Source of the DNA: Halobellus limi
Lineage (GTDB): Archaea; Halobacteriota; Halobacteria; Halobacteriales; Haloferacaceae
Length of the DNA: 64,000 bases
Reading direction: 5' to 3'
Assembly: GCF_004799685.1 (NCBI RefSeq)
Contig: NZ_CP031311.1
Location: 558,001 to 622,000, forward strand
Below the pieces are notes generated by a model. It searched no databases and was not told the origin of the DNA. It worked only from the letters and a program-made list of their open reading frames with translations. Of the stretch, positions 16,771 to 26,031 are shown in pieces. Every line of letters starts with the position of its first letter. The stretch's first letter is position 1. The position numbers and the translations under genes are program-made.

Positions 16771-17630
16771 CGCGACGGACCCTCCCGGACCGCGTCGCCG
16801 CAGGCCTCGCCCTCCGCGCGCTCGACTGACGCGATGTCGGAGGCGGTCGCAGCGTCCGCGGTCGACTCCGCTCCCCAGTCGGTCTGTGCCGTCGGCTCCA
16901 CCCCTCCGTCGGTGTGTGCCGCCGGCTCGGACTCGGTCTCCGCCCCGTCGTCGAACGCCGCGGTCGCCGGCCGCGGATCCAGTCCGCGCTTCTCCGCGTA
17001 CGCGAGGGTGTAGTAGTCGCGGTCGGCGAGGGCCTCGGGGTCGTCGGTCACGACGGTCTCGCCCTGCTGCATGTACAGCCGACGACCGTACACGACGTCG
17101 TAGCCGGCGTCGACGAGTCCCTCGTGGGTCACGGGCACGTCGGTGACCTTGAACAGGACCATCCGGTCCGGACCGGTGGGGGACGCCCCGCGGGCGGCCT
17201 CGCGGAGCGCGATACTCGACCCCGAGGCGATCTCGACGCCGAGGGCGGTCGTGAAGGCCGTCACGGCGCTCACGCCGGGCACGACCTCGACGCCGACGTC
17301 CGGGTGGAACGCCGCGAGCGTCCGCCGCAGGTGGCCGAACGTCGAGTAGACGTTCGGATCGCCCAGCGTGACGAACGCCGCGGTGCCGTCGCGGGCGCGC
17401 GGCGCGATCTCCGCGGCGGCGGCCTTCCAGGCGCGCCGGAGCTCCTCCTCGTCGCGGGTCATCGGGAAGTCGACGTCGCCGATCCGCGCCTCCGGAACGT
17501 GCTCGGTCGCCACGGAACGAGAGAGGCGCCCGGGCGAGTACACGACGTCCGCCTCTTCGAGGACGCGACGGCCGCGCACGGTCACGAGGTCGGCGTCGCC
17601 GGGGCCGAGTCCGACGCCGTACAGGGTCAT
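16767..17630 (-). CDS. cbiL: Cobalt-factor II / precorrin-2 C20-methyltransferase CbiL
   Basis: A 287-residue methylase for the C20 position, the first methylation after sirohydrochlorin. It begins at once with YGVGLGPGDADLVTVRG, then FVTLGDPNVYSTFG and VVPGVSAVTAFTTAL. The C-terminal 65 residues are an acidic tail with imperfect repeats around TDGGVEPTAQTDWGAEST and look non-catalytic. The start overlaps cbiT by four bases. Confidence 0.93.
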   Translation of the reverse strand: MTLYGVGLGPGDADLVTVRGRRVLEEADVVYSPGRLSRSVATEHVPEARIGDVDFPMTRDEEELRRAWKAAAAEIAPRARDGTAAFVTLGDPNVYSTFGHLRRTLAAFHPDVGVEVVPGVSAVTAFTTALGVEIASGSSIALREAARGASPTGPDRMVLFKVTDVPVTHEGLVDAGYDVVYGRRLYMQQGETVVTDDPEALADRDYYTLAYAEKRGLDPRPATAAFDDGAETESEPAAHTDGGVEPTAQTDWGAESTADAATASDIASVERAEGEACGDAVREGPSR

Positions 17631-18247
17631 CGCCGTCCCCCGTCGACGCCGCGCGATGGCGACCGCCGCGAATCGGTGGGGCGCTCCCCGCCGTCGGCCG
17701 CGACCTCCCCGGCCCCGCCGACGAGCATATACACCGGGTTCTGGGAGTCGAAACTCGTCGCCCCGGCGAGTTCGTAGCCGTGGCTCACCTGGAACTGGAC
17801 GACCTCCTCAAGGAGGTCGCGCTCCCGGAAGGCCTCGGTGGCCGCCCCGGCGACCTCCAGCCGCGAGACGTTCATCACGACGCGGTCGATTCGGTGCGCG
17901 GCCGCGTGGTCGAGGACGGCCTCGTAGTTCCGGCTGCCGCCGAGGAACAGGGCGTCGGCGTCCGTCGGCAGGCCTTCCGGCGCCTCGGACTCGCGGAGTT
18001 CGACGTTCCCGCCCGCATCGTTGGCGGCGAGGTTCTTTCTGGTCGTTTCGAGTCGGTTCGGCTTCCGTTCCAGCGCGGTGACCCGCCCGGCGCGCCGCGC
18101 GGCCTCGACGGTGACCGCGCCGGTGCAGGAACCGACCTCGACGAAGTGATCGGTCGGTTCGAGAGCGAGTTTACCGAGAAGTACCGCCCGAACCTCCGGC
18201 TTCGTCGGACCGGCCTTCGCGTCGTGCGGGAGCGAGACGTGCGCCAT
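17627..18247 (-). CDS. cbiT: Cobalt-precorrin-6B C15-methyltransferase CbiT
   Basis: A 206-residue Rossmann-fold methylase, decarboxylating and methylating C15. The ATG at 18247 (MAHVSLPHDAKAGPTKPEVRA) is preferred over an upstream TTG, because the family starts with the HD..K.PTK.EVRA segment. SAM motif: FVEVGSCTGAVTVEAA near 35-50; later LFLGGSRNYEAVL. It leads the long cbi operon. Upstream are a TTTTAC element at a leaderless distance and the TAAAACAA/TTGTTTTA palindrome. The final 35 residues are a charged tail. Confidence 0.93.
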   Translation of the reverse strand: MAHVSLPHDAKAGPTKPEVRAVLLGKLALEPTDHFVEVGSCTGAVTVEAARRAGRVTALERKPNRLETTRKNLAANDAGGNVELRESEAPEGLPTDADALFLGGSRNYEAVLDHAAAHRIDRVVMNVSRLEVAGAATEAFRERDLLEEVVQFQVSHGYELAGATSFDSQNPVYMLVGGAGEVAADGGERPTDSRRSPSRGVDGGRR

Positions 18248-18272
18248 CGACGAATACAACTGTCGTAGGCCG

Positions 18273-18294
18273 TAAAACAATTTTGGTTGTTTTA
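18273..18294. promoter_or_regulatory. Palindrome in cbiT promoter
   Basis: TAAAACAA-N6-TTGTTTTA is a perfect 8-bp-arm palindrome 26-47 bp upstream of the cbiT start. It overlaps the expected TATA/BRE position of the leftward promoter and lies about 100 bp from the divergent regulator start at 18396. A dimeric repressor site is the natural reading; which protein binds is inferred. Confidence 0.6.
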
Positions 18295-18300
18295 GGAAAA

Positions 18301-18314
18301 GTTAGATTGGTAAA
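18301..18314 (-). promoter_or_regulatory. TTTACCAATCTAAC box
   Basis: Read on the minus strand, TTTACCAATCTAAC matches TTTACAATCTAAC at 8812-8824 before cbtB except for one extra C. A shorter match (CCAATCT, 883-889) lies before the CbiX-like gene. All three precede cobalamin or cobalt genes. Confidence 0.4.
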
Positions 18315-18395
18315 ACCGGCCGCTCTCCCGGCCGAAACTCAATCTCGCACGGATTAAGGCAAAGTTACTTTACTTTCCGGTCCGGACACCCGGCA

Positions 18396-19208
18396 ATGTC
18401 GAGGAACGCCGAGGACGCCGAGGAGTTCGGCGTTCTCCAGAGTAAACGGAACGCGACCCGCTATCAGATCCTCGTGCAGATCGCCGAGCGGCAACCGGCG
18501 GTCAACCAGCAGGAGATCGCCGACGCGATCGGCATCACCGCCCAGGCGGTCAGCGACTACCTCCAGGACCTCGTCGAACACGGCTACGTCAACAAGCACG
18601 GCCGCGGTCGCTACGAGGTGACCAAGGAGGGCGTCGACTGGCTGATCACCCAGACCGACGAACTCCGCGGGTTCGTCCGGCACGTCTCCGAGGACGTCAT
18701 CGGCCAGGTCGAGATCGAGACGGCGATCGCGACGACGGAGATCGAGGAGGGAGAGACCGTCTCGCTGACGATGCGCGACGGCGTCCTCCGGGCGATGGCC
18801 GGCGACACCGGGAGCGCGACCGCGGTCGCGGTGACCGACGCGGCGGCGGGCCGGGACGTCGGGATCACGAACGTCGAGGGCGTCGTCGACTACGAGCTGG
18901 GGACCGTGACGATCGTCTCGGTTCCGCAGGTCCAGAACGGGGGGAGTTCGGCGGTGGATCCCGATCGACTCTCGAAGCTGGCCGCCGACCACGACCTGAT
19001 CGCCGTCGGGGGCGCGGAAGCCGTCGTCGCGGCCGACGCGGCGGGGCTCGACCCGGACGTCCGCTTCGGCAGCAGCGCCGCCGTCCAGGAGGCGGCCACG
19101 AAGGGGCTCGACACACTCCTGTTGGTCTCGACCGACCTCCTCTCGGCGCACACCGACAAACTCCGAGAGCAGAACCTCAGCTACGAGGTCGTCGACGCAG
19201 CCGCGTGA
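18396..19208 (+). CDS. Winged-helix regulator, candidate cobalamin-locus regulator
   Basis: A 270-residue protein whose first 95 residues form a MarR/ArsR-like winged helix: LQSKRNATRYQILVQIAERQ, a recognition helix around GITAQAVSDYLQDLVEHGYV and the wing HGRGRYEVT. The remaining 170 residues are an uncharacterised regulatory domain with alternating strands and helices, ending in a Rossmann-like region (DHDLIAVGGAEAVVAADAAGL). No metal-binding cysteine cluster is evident. It is transcribed away from the cbi operon over a 148-bp gap holding a palindrome, the classic layout of a local regulator. It may instead be a conserved housekeeping regulator that happens to adjoin the cluster. Confidence 0.75.
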   Translation: MSRNAEDAEEFGVLQSKRNATRYQILVQIAERQPAVNQQEIADAIGITAQAVSDYLQDLVEHGYVNKHGRGRYEVTKEGVDWLITQTDELRGFVRHVSEDVIGQVEIETAIATTEIEEGETVSLTMRDGVLRAMAGDTGSATAVAVTDAAAGRDVGITNVEGVVDYELGTVTIVSVPQVQNGGSSAVDPDRLSKLAADHDLIAVGGAEAVVAADAAGLDPDVRFGSSAAVQEAATKGLDTLLLVSTDLLSAHTDKLREQNLSYEVVDAAA

Positions 19209-19359
19209 TGACGGTCGGACGGGCCGGCCTCGACGCCGCGTGAGCGACCGGCCGAGACGAATCGACTTCGCCGCCGCGTGGGCGACCGACGGTCTGACGG
19301 GTCGGCTCCGCCGACTCCGCCGCTGGGCTTATCTCTCGGGAGTGTCTGGACCCGAAGCG

Positions 19360-19998
19360 ATGAACGACGGCGTCGGCGAACCCGGCGGTTCGAGGCTGAC
19401 CGAGGTCGAAGACGCCCTCCAGCGGCTGTTCCGGGACGGTCGCACGAACGCCGTTCTCGCGTGGCTGCTGGTGGGCGTGCTCGGCACGGTGTTCGTCGAG
19501 AGCCTCCTCGACGTCGACTACGGCTGGATCCTGTTCGTCGGCGTCGTCGGGTTCGTCGTGCTGCTCCCGCCGGTCGCCCACCGCGAGTGGCGCGTGATGC
19601 TCCCCTGGGAACTGCTCGTCGTCGCCCTGTTCCCCATCCTCGTCCGCGGTCTCGTCGGCGGAACCGTGGGCACGTTCGCCACCTACCTCTCGCTTTCGGG
19701 GCTCGCGCTGCTCGTCATCGTGGAACTCCACACGTTCACGACGCTGCGAGTCACCCACTGGTTCGCCGTCGTGCTCGTCGTCCTGACGACGCTGGCCGCC
19801 GCTGCGGCCTGGACGATCTTCCGGTGGAACGCCGACCGGTTCCTCGGGACCTCCTTTCTCGTCGACAACGAGACGCTGATGATCGAGTGGCTGTACGTCA
19901 CGCTCGCCGGCCTCGCCGCGGGCGTGCTGTTCGACGGCTACTTCAGGCGGCGCGATCGCCTGCTCTGGCGGGCCCTCCGCCGGGTGATCCGGCGATGA
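19360..19998 (+). CDS. Membrane protein of unknown function, first of a pair
   Basis: A 212-residue membrane protein with about six hydrophobic segments and an N-terminal cytoplasmic helix of about 35 residues. The ATG at 19360 is chosen because a TATA-like CTTATCTC lies 24-31 bp upstream. No known catalytic motif. The last segment (MIEWLYVTLAGLAAGVLFDG) is placed like the last segment of its downstream partner, which overlaps it by four bases (ATGA), so the two products are made together and may form a complex. Confidence 0.7.
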   Translation: MNDGVGEPGGSRLTEVEDALQRLFRDGRTNAVLAWLLVGVLGTVFVESLLDVDYGWILFVGVVGFVVLLPPVAHREWRVMLPWELLVVALFPILVRGLVGGTVGTFATYLSLSGLALLVIVELHTFTTLRVTHWFAVVLVVLTTLAAAAAWTIFRWNADRFLGTSFLVDNETLMIEWLYVTLAGLAAGVLFDGYFRRRDRLLWRALRRVIRR

Positions 19999-20627
19999 CG
20001 CTCCTGCCCCGCCCGTCGATGGCGAACCAGCGGCGCATCACCCGTGGGATGCAAGTCGTCCTGCTCGCGCTCGTCGGCTACGGCTTCGTCGCCGGACAGC
20101 CCAAGGCGATCAGCAACGGCGGCATCGCACTGCTGATCACCTTTTTCCCCGCGCTGCTGCGGCGGAACTACGACTTCACGCTGGACTCGTGGCTCGCGCT
20201 GTGGATCACGACCGCGGTGTTCTTACACACGCTCGGCTCGGCCGGCCTCTACGGTCAGATCGACTGGTGGGACCACCTCACGCACGCGACGTCGGCCTCG
20301 CTCGTCGCGGCCGTCGGCTACACCGCCGCCCGCGCGATCGACCTCCACCACGACCGGATCCACATCCCGCGGCGGTTCTTCTTCGTGTACATCTTCGTGA
20401 TCGTGCTCTCCTTCGGCGTCGTCTGGGAACTGTTCGAGTTCGGTCTCGACATCGCGGCCGACGCGACGGGGATGACGATGCCGCTCGCCCAGCACGGCCT
20501 CGACGACACCGTCCGGGACACGATGTTCAACTCCCTCGGCGCGCTCCTCGTCGCCATCTTCGGACAGGTACATCTGACCGGCGTCGCAGAGCGGATCCGA
20601 GAACGGCTCGTCGCCACGGGGGAGTGA
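19995..20627 (+). CDS. YjdF/DUF2238-like membrane protein, second of a pair
   Basis: A 210-residue protein with about six membrane segments. The motif DWWDHLTHATSAS (near 90) and the later VVWELFEFGLD segment (near 140) resemble the WDHLLH...WELfE pattern of YjdF/DUF2238 inner-membrane proteins of unknown function. The acidic and histidine residues inside or at the edge of membrane helices suggest a metal or catalytic site. It overlaps the upstream membrane gene and is followed by a 177-bp gap with the DoxX promoter. Confidence 0.65.
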   Translation: MTLLPRPSMANQRRITRGMQVVLLALVGYGFVAGQPKAISNGGIALLITFFPALLRRNYDFTLDSWLALWITTAVFLHTLGSAGLYGQIDWWDHLTHATSASLVAAVGYTAARAIDLHHDRIHIPRRFFFVYIFVIVLSFGVVWELFEFGLDIAADATGMTMPLAQHGLDDTVRDTMFNSLGALLVAIFGQVHLTGVAERIRERLVATGE

Positions 20628-20720
20628 CCGCCCCACGCGACCGACGAGGTTGCGCTCTCCGGGTCCGACGGCCGACCGCTCGCGGAGAGAGCGACCCGAG
20701 CGCCGTGTGTATGGGACGCG

Positions 20721-20798
20721 TTCTCCCGATTTCTGAAAAATCGAGAACCATATTCCAGTTATAACCCCCGTCCGTGCAACTGTCCATCTGTAAGGTGA
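20721..20798 (+). promoter_or_regulatory. DoxX gene promoter with inverted repeat and Shine-Dalgarno
   Basis: TTCTC-cc-GATTT / AAATC-GAGAA forms an imperfect inverted repeat (20721-20747), 8 bp upstream of a clear TATA box GTTATAAC (20758-20765). The expected start is near 20785, giving a roughly 20-base leader that contains AAGGTGA (20792-20798), a good Shine-Dalgarno six bases before the ATG. This leadered promoter is unlike the leaderless ones nearby. Confidence 0.55.
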
Positions 20799-20804
20799 AC
20801 GATT

Positions 20805-21350
20805 ATGTCCACGAACCCAACCCAGACCTCGGCCGCTGAAACGACGTTCGGAAACGTCCTCGACTTCGACCTGCAGGGAACCCTCGCCGGCTACTGGATC
20901 GTCGCGCTGCGCGTGATCACCGGCTACTGGTTCCTCCACGCCGGCTTCACGAAATTCGCCTTCGTCTCGGGCGAGCCGTTCGACGCCAGCGGCTACCTCC
21001 TCAACGCCTCGGGCAGTCCGATCGCCGGCCTGTTCGCGTGGGTCGGTAGCACGCCGTGGATGCTCGAGTTCACGAACTTCATGATCCCGATGGGCGAGTT
21101 CCTGATCGGTCTCGGCCTCGTCGTCGGCGCGCTCGTCAGGCTGGCCTCGTTCTTCGGGGGCGTCCTGATGGTGTTCTTCTACCTCGGGAACGCCGACTGG
21201 GCGCACGGGCTGGTCAACGGCGACCTGATGGGCCTGATGCTGTTCGTCACGCTCGGGGTCCTCGGGGCGGGCCGCGTGTTCGGCCTCGACGCGATCCTCG
21301 AGAAGACCGAACTCGGCAAGAAGCGCATCGCGAAGTTCCTCCTCGGGTAG
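20805..21350 (+). CDS. DoxX family membrane protein
   Basis: A 181-residue four-helix membrane protein of the DoxX/DoxD group. The first helix has the family pattern LRVITGYWFLHAGFTKF, and later helices contain MGEFLIGLGLVVGALVRLASFFG. DoxX-type proteins are linked to respiratory quinone-dependent thiosulfate oxidation or to thiol stress in other organisms; the role here is not known. The N-terminal 35 residues are soluble and the C-terminus is basic (KKRIAKFLLG). It stands alone with its own promoter. Confidence 0.78.
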   Translation: MSTNPTQTSAAETTFGNVLDFDLQGTLAGYWIVALRVITGYWFLHAGFTKFAFVSGEPFDASGYLLNASGSPIAGLFAWVGSTPWMLEFTNFMIPMGEFLIGLGLVVGALVRLASFFGGVLMVFFYLGNADWAHGLVNGDLMGLMLFVTLGVLGAGRVFGLDAILEKTELGKKRIAKFLLG

Positions 21351-21490
21351 CCTCGAAACGTCCCTCCGATTTCCCCCGTCTCGTTCTCTCCGCTTTCTCC
21401 CGTCCCGCGCCGTCCGCTTTCTCTCGTCCTGTGCTACCGTTCTCTTCCGTCCTACGCCACTCTCGTTCCGTTCGGCGCCGCCGATCCGCG

Positions 21491-21498
21491 GATATTTT
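21491..21498 (+). promoter_or_regulatory. TATA box of threonine aldolase gene
   Basis: GATATTTT lies 24-31 bp before the ATG at 21522, in otherwise GC-rich DNA. This spacing predicts a leaderless mRNA and supports that start codon. Confidence 0.55.
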
Positions 21499-21521
21499 GC
21501 TTCAGCCGTCGAGGATCGAGT

Positions 21522-22553
<1,032 letters not shown>

Positions 22554-22561
22554 GTTGCCGC

Positions 22562-22643
22562 GGTCGGACACTTCCGATCGGTCTCGTTTGGTCGGACACT
22601 TCCGATCGGCCCCGTTTAGTCGGACATCAGATCGGCCCCGTTC
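22562..22643. repeat. Three tandem 28-bp repeats
   Basis: Units at 22562-22589, 22590-22617 and 22618-22643 share GGTCGGACAC...GATCGG...CCCGTTT; the third lacks two bases. They fill the space between the convergent threonine aldolase and CDF genes. They may form or tune a terminator, or be a slippage array. Confidence 0.85.
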
Positions 22644-22661
22644 TGTCGACTGCGATCCGAC

Positions 22662-23603
22662 TCACACCTCGGGCTCGACGTAGACGTGCTGGATCCGGTC
22701 GTCCGTCTTCAGCAGACGGTCCTCGATGTCCGAGATGATCCCGTCGATGTCGCCCGCCTCGGTCTGCGGGTCGAAACTCACGTCCATCGTGACGAGGACG
22801 GTCTGGGGACCGACGTAGACCGTCCGGAAGGTGTCGAGGTGGACGACGCGCGGAGTTCCGGTGACCACGTCTCGGAGGTCCGCCTCGACGTCGGCCGGGA
22901 GGCTCTCGCCGAGGATCAACCGCTTGTTCTCCCAGGCCAACGCGAGCGCGAAGCCCATCAGCATGAAGCCGATGAGGAGGGCAGCGACCGCGTCGTACAC
23001 CTCGTTGCCGGTCGCCTTCGAGAGCAGGATCCCGACGAGCGCCAGCGCCGCGCCGAGGAGCGCGATCGTGTCCTCGGTGAACGCCGTCAGCGTCGTCACG
23101 TCGCTCATCTTGTCGAACGCCTCGCGGATCCCGCTCCACCCGTAGTGGTCGATCTGCCGCTGCATCTCCGCGTTCGCCTTCGAGAGGGCGTAGGTCTCGA
23201 AGCCGATCGCGCCGAGCAGCACGACGACGTTCACGTACCACGAGGGGAACGTCGCGCCGGCGAGCGTGATCGTCCCGGCCGCGCCGTGACCGCCGTGGAC
23301 GATGGCGTTGTAGCCGTGCTTGGCCGACTCCCAGCCGGCGATGCCGAACAGCAACACGGCGACGAGAAAGGAGTAGAAGAACTGCGCCTTCCCGTAGCCG
23401 AACGGGTGCTCCCGGCTCGACTCCTTCTCGCTGAAGCGGATGCCGACGAGGAGGAAGATCTGGTTGCCCGTGTCCGATATCGAGTGATACGTCTCCGACA
23501 GCATCGAGGGGCTCCCGGTCAGGAGGAACCCGCCGAACTTCATTATCGCGATGGCCCCGTTCGCGAACAGTGCCGCGAGGACGACGCCCTTGCTTCCAGC
23601 CAT
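22662..23603 (-). CDS. Cation diffusion facilitator family transporter
   Basis: A 313-residue CDF metal exporter (Zn/Co/Fe/Mn group). Six membrane helices occupy the first 205 residues. The family metal motif is seen in helix 2 (SETYHSISDTGNQI) and its counterpart in helix 5 (AFTEDTIALLGA). HPFGYGKAQFFYSF between helices 2 and 3 is a CDF signature. The C-terminal 90 residues form the cytoplasmic ferredoxin-like domain. The metal cannot be fixed from sequence. The gene is single and faces the repeat array at 22562-22643. Confidence 0.9.
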   Translation of the reverse strand: MAGSKGVVLAALFANGAIAIMKFGGFLLTGSPSMLSETYHSISDTGNQIFLLVGIRFSEKESSREHPFGYGKAQFFYSFLVAVLLFGIAGWESAKHGYNAIVHGGHGAAGTITLAGATFPSWYVNVVVLLGAIGFETYALSKANAEMQRQIDHYGWSGIREAFDKMSDVTTLTAFTEDTIALLGAALALVGILLSKATGNEVYDAVAALLIGFMLMGFALALAWENKRLILGESLPADVEADLRDVVTGTPRVVHLDTFRTVYVGPQTVLVTMDVSFDPQTEAGDIDGIISDIEDRLLKTDDRIQHVYVEPEV

Positions 23604-23726
23604 ACCTCACACCTCCGCCGACGGGGATAAAGTGGTTTGCACCGGCGGGGGCCTCGGGGATCGACTCGGGCGACGATCGATACCCAGTCGGACGGTTCTT
23701 GGTCCCGGCCGGTGTAGACGGACCAA

Positions 23727-24260
23727 ATGCTCACGGTCGTCTCCGACACCCACAGCACCGATTCCCATCGCCTCACCGGGCGGACGCTGCAGGCCGTCCG
23801 CGACGCCGACGTGGTCGCGCACGCGGGAGACTTTATGCGCGAGTCCGTCCTCGACGACTTCGAGCGCGAGGCCTCCCGCTTCCTGGGCGTCACCGGCAAC
23901 AACGACGACGCCGGGATCCGATCGCGCCTGCCGGAGGCCCGGAACTTCGCGTTCGGCGGCCTCACGTTCGCGATGACGCACCGGCGACCCGGCGGCCCGA
24001 CTGCCCTCCCGTTCTTCGGCCGGCAGCGCGGTGCCGACGTCGTCGTCTTCGGGCACAGCCACCGGCCGACCTACGAGACGACCGACGACGTCGTCCTCCT
24101 CAACCCCGGAAGCCACGCGCAACCGCGCGGCAACCGGGCCGCGCACGCCGAACTCGAAGCGCGCGACGAGGGCGGCGTCGAGGGGCGGCTCGTCACCGTC
24201 GAGGGCGACGTCTTCGAGACGTTCACGGTCGCTCCGCGGGACGGATCGGCCGACGGGTAA
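23727..24260 (+). CDS. YfcE/MJ0936-type metallophosphoesterase
   Basis: A 177-residue phosphodiesterase with all five metal-binding motifs of the family: VVSDTHSTD (6-14), AHAGDF (33-38), GVTGNNDD (52-59), MTHRR (74-78) and FGHSHRP (104-110), followed by LNPGS. The compact size and the GHSHxP ending match MJ0936/YfcE, which hydrolyse phosphodiesters with Mn or Ni. The physiological substrate is unknown. It diverges from the CDF gene over 123 bp. Confidence 0.92.
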   Translation: MLTVVSDTHSTDSHRLTGRTLQAVRDADVVAHAGDFMRESVLDDFEREASRFLGVTGNNDDAGIRSRLPEARNFAFGGLTFAMTHRRPGGPTALPFFGRQRGADVVVFGHSHRPTYETTDDVVLLNPGSHAQPRGNRAAHAELEARDEGGVEGRLVTVEGDVFETFTVAPRDGSADG

Positions 24261-24636
24261 TCCGGCGTCGACTGCGGGGCAAAAACGGAAGCGCGGAGTT
24301 CGGGCCGCCGACCGGCTCCGGCTGGCGGACAGACGGTCGACACCGGACCGCCGTCGACACCCGATGGGTCGGTCTCGGGGGCAGGGGGAACCGGGATCGG
24401 TCGTCGGATGGGCCGTCCGGTGGTCGCGTACCCGGAGTGGCGTCGGTGGGGTGTTCGTTCGGGGAGGGGAGACGATTCCGGGTGGAGAGCCGAAGCGGCG
24501 GCGACCCTGCGTATCCACTGTCGGGGCGGTGAACAAAATAGGCGACGTAAACTCAAATTCTCGTTTCAGCGTTCCCTCGACCTTCGCGCCGGGTTCGGCG
24601 TCGCGTTCGACCCGCGGCGACCTGCGTCCGCTCCGG
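24261..24636. other. 376-bp gap without a gene
   Basis: It lies between the convergent phosphodiesterase and HTH-membrane genes. The reading frames here look like random GC-rich sequence. An A/T-rich patch at 24531-24563 (AAAATAGG...AAACTCAAATT) is the only distinctive part and could be a terminator for the leftward gene. Confidence 0.5.
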
Positions 24637-25593
24637 TCACTGGCGCCAGACGAGCGCGACGAACGACAGCGCGACGACGCCGCCGACGAAGAACAGCGCC
24701 CCGGGCGGGAGCGACGCGATCGCGGCCGACAGGGCTTCGAGCGGGCCGTCGCCGCCGCCCGCCGCGGTCTGGGTGGTCTCGACCACGGTCTGTGCCGCGT
24801 CCGCGGCGGTTCGCGTCGCCTCCGCGACGGTCTCCGTCGGCGTCGACGGCGCCTCCGTCGGTGCCGGCGTGGCGGTCGGTTCCGACGTCGGCGTCGCGGT
24901 CGGCTCTGCCGTGGGCGTCTCCGTCGCCTCCGCGATCTGGACCCCGCCGCCGTCGTCGGGCGTCTCGGTCGACGCCTGCTCCGGTGCGGGCGTCGCCGTC
25001 TCGGTTTCCGCGGCGGTCTCCGTCCCCGTTCCGGGGGGATCCTCCGTCTCGGTCGCGCCGCTGAGGTTCGCTCCGCCGTCCGCACTTCCCGCGCCGCCCG
25101 AGGCGCTCCCGCCGTCGCCGCCCGTCGCGCCGAGCGAGACGATCGGTCCGGTTCCGGTCCGGGCGAGTCGGTCGACGACGACGCTGCCGAGCGCGACGAC
25201 GCCGAGGCCGCCGAGCAGCTGCGTCAGCGCCGACTGCAGCCCCGTCGTGTCGTCCTCGTCGCCCGCGACGACGACGAGCGCTTGATCGGAGGGGGCGTAG
25301 ACGGTCATCTCCCGGCCCTTCTCGGAGTACGCCGTCCCGACGGATTCGATCAGGCCCGCGGTTTCGAGGCGATCGAGGTGGTACTGGGCGTTCTGGATCG
25401 ACGTGTCGACCCGGTCTGCGACGTCGGAGGGCGGCCCCGGTTCGTCGTGCAGTTCCGCGAGCAGCTCCCTCGCCGTCGTTGAGGAGATCGCCGCGAGCAG
25501 GTCGTCGACCTCCTCGCTGTCGAGGCCGACGACGCGCGGCTCTCTGTCGTCGTCGTCGGGGAGGTCTGGCCGGGAGGGCAGGATGTCGGCCAT
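24637..25593 (-). CDS. Membrane-anchored ArsR-type winged-helix regulator
   Basis: A 318-residue protein. The N-terminal winged helix (about 20-105) contains LLAAISSTTARELLAELHDE and the helix SIQNAQYHLDRLETAGLIESVG, common in haloarchaeal ArsR-like proteins. A long Thr/Ala/Glu/Pro linker (about 155-270, repeats of TETATP and TATPTSEPTATP) leads to a C-terminal hydrophobic helix ending WRQ, and a second hydrophobic patch lies near 122-140. A DNA-binding head on a membrane tether suggests response to an envelope signal. The ligand is unknown, and there is no partner gene beside it. Confidence 0.78.
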   Translation of the reverse strand: MADILPSRPDLPDDDDREPRVVGLDSEEVDDLLAAISSTTARELLAELHDEPGPPSDVADRVDTSIQNAQYHLDRLETAGLIESVGTAYSEKGREMTVYAPSDQALVVVAGDEDDTTGLQSALTQLLGGLGVVALGSVVVDRLARTGTGPIVSLGATGGDGGSASGGAGSADGGANLSGATETEDPPGTGTETAAETETATPAPEQASTETPDDGGGVQIAEATETPTAEPTATPTSEPTATPAPTEAPSTPTETVAEATRTAADAAQTVVETTQTAAGGGDGPLEALSAAIASLPPGALFFVGGVVALSFVALVWRQ

Positions 25594-25786
25594 CTCTCAC
25601 GTGGTTTCGTCGCGTGTATGATGAGTCTTGCTTTCGCCCGTCGGGGCGGGCCGTTCGGCCTCCCGTGCAGAATAGGCCGTTCGGTCTCCCCGTCGGGAGC
25701 GGGTACGTTCGGTCTCACGTCCGGAACGCGACGCCCGAGCCCGGGATCCGCGCAACGCACGCCGGCGGCGAAACGCATTTACTGAC

Positions 25787-25804
25787 GCCGGGGGAAGCCC
25801 CGGC
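25787..25804 (+). promoter_or_regulatory. Hairpin abutting a start codon
   Basis: A perfect 7-bp stem GCCGGGG/CCCCGGC with a GAAG loop ends one base before the ATG at 25806. CATTTACT (25776-25783) is a TATA-like element that puts transcription start near 25806, so the hairpin may exist only as DNA unless a longer transcript reads through. Confidence 0.4.
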
Positions 25805-25805
25805 T

Positions 25806-26027
25806 ATGCTTGCCCGTCAGCCGGGAGTTGTCGGTCGGTCCCGAGCCCTGCGTCCGGACGGCGATCCCGCGCAGGTCGACGTGGTCGTCGACTTCGTCGC
25901 GTCCAACCCCGCGTTGATCGTGCTTCTGGTCTTTCTCTTGGGGTTCGTCTTCTTCGCGTACCTCTTCGTCAGGCGGACGCTGACGGGGCTCCGCGACGGA
26001 TTCGACGAAGGGTACCGGGGGAAATAG
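25806..26027 (+). CDS. Small single-pass membrane protein upstream of PiT
   Basis: A 73-residue protein with one strong membrane helix (about 35-55, ALIVLLVFLLGFVFFAYLFV) followed by a positive then acidic cytoplasmic tail (RRTLTGLRDGFDEGYRGK). I recognise this as a small conserved haloarchaeal membrane protein without a known function. The start is set by a TATA-like element 23-30 bp upstream. It ends four bases before the PiT transporter ATG, so it is probably co-translated with it and may be an accessory subunit. Confidence 0.7.
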   Translation: MLARQPGVVGRSRALRPDGDPAQVDVVVDFVASNPALIVLLVFLLGFVFFAYLFVRRTLTGLRDGFDEGYRGK

Positions 26028-26031
26028 TCGG

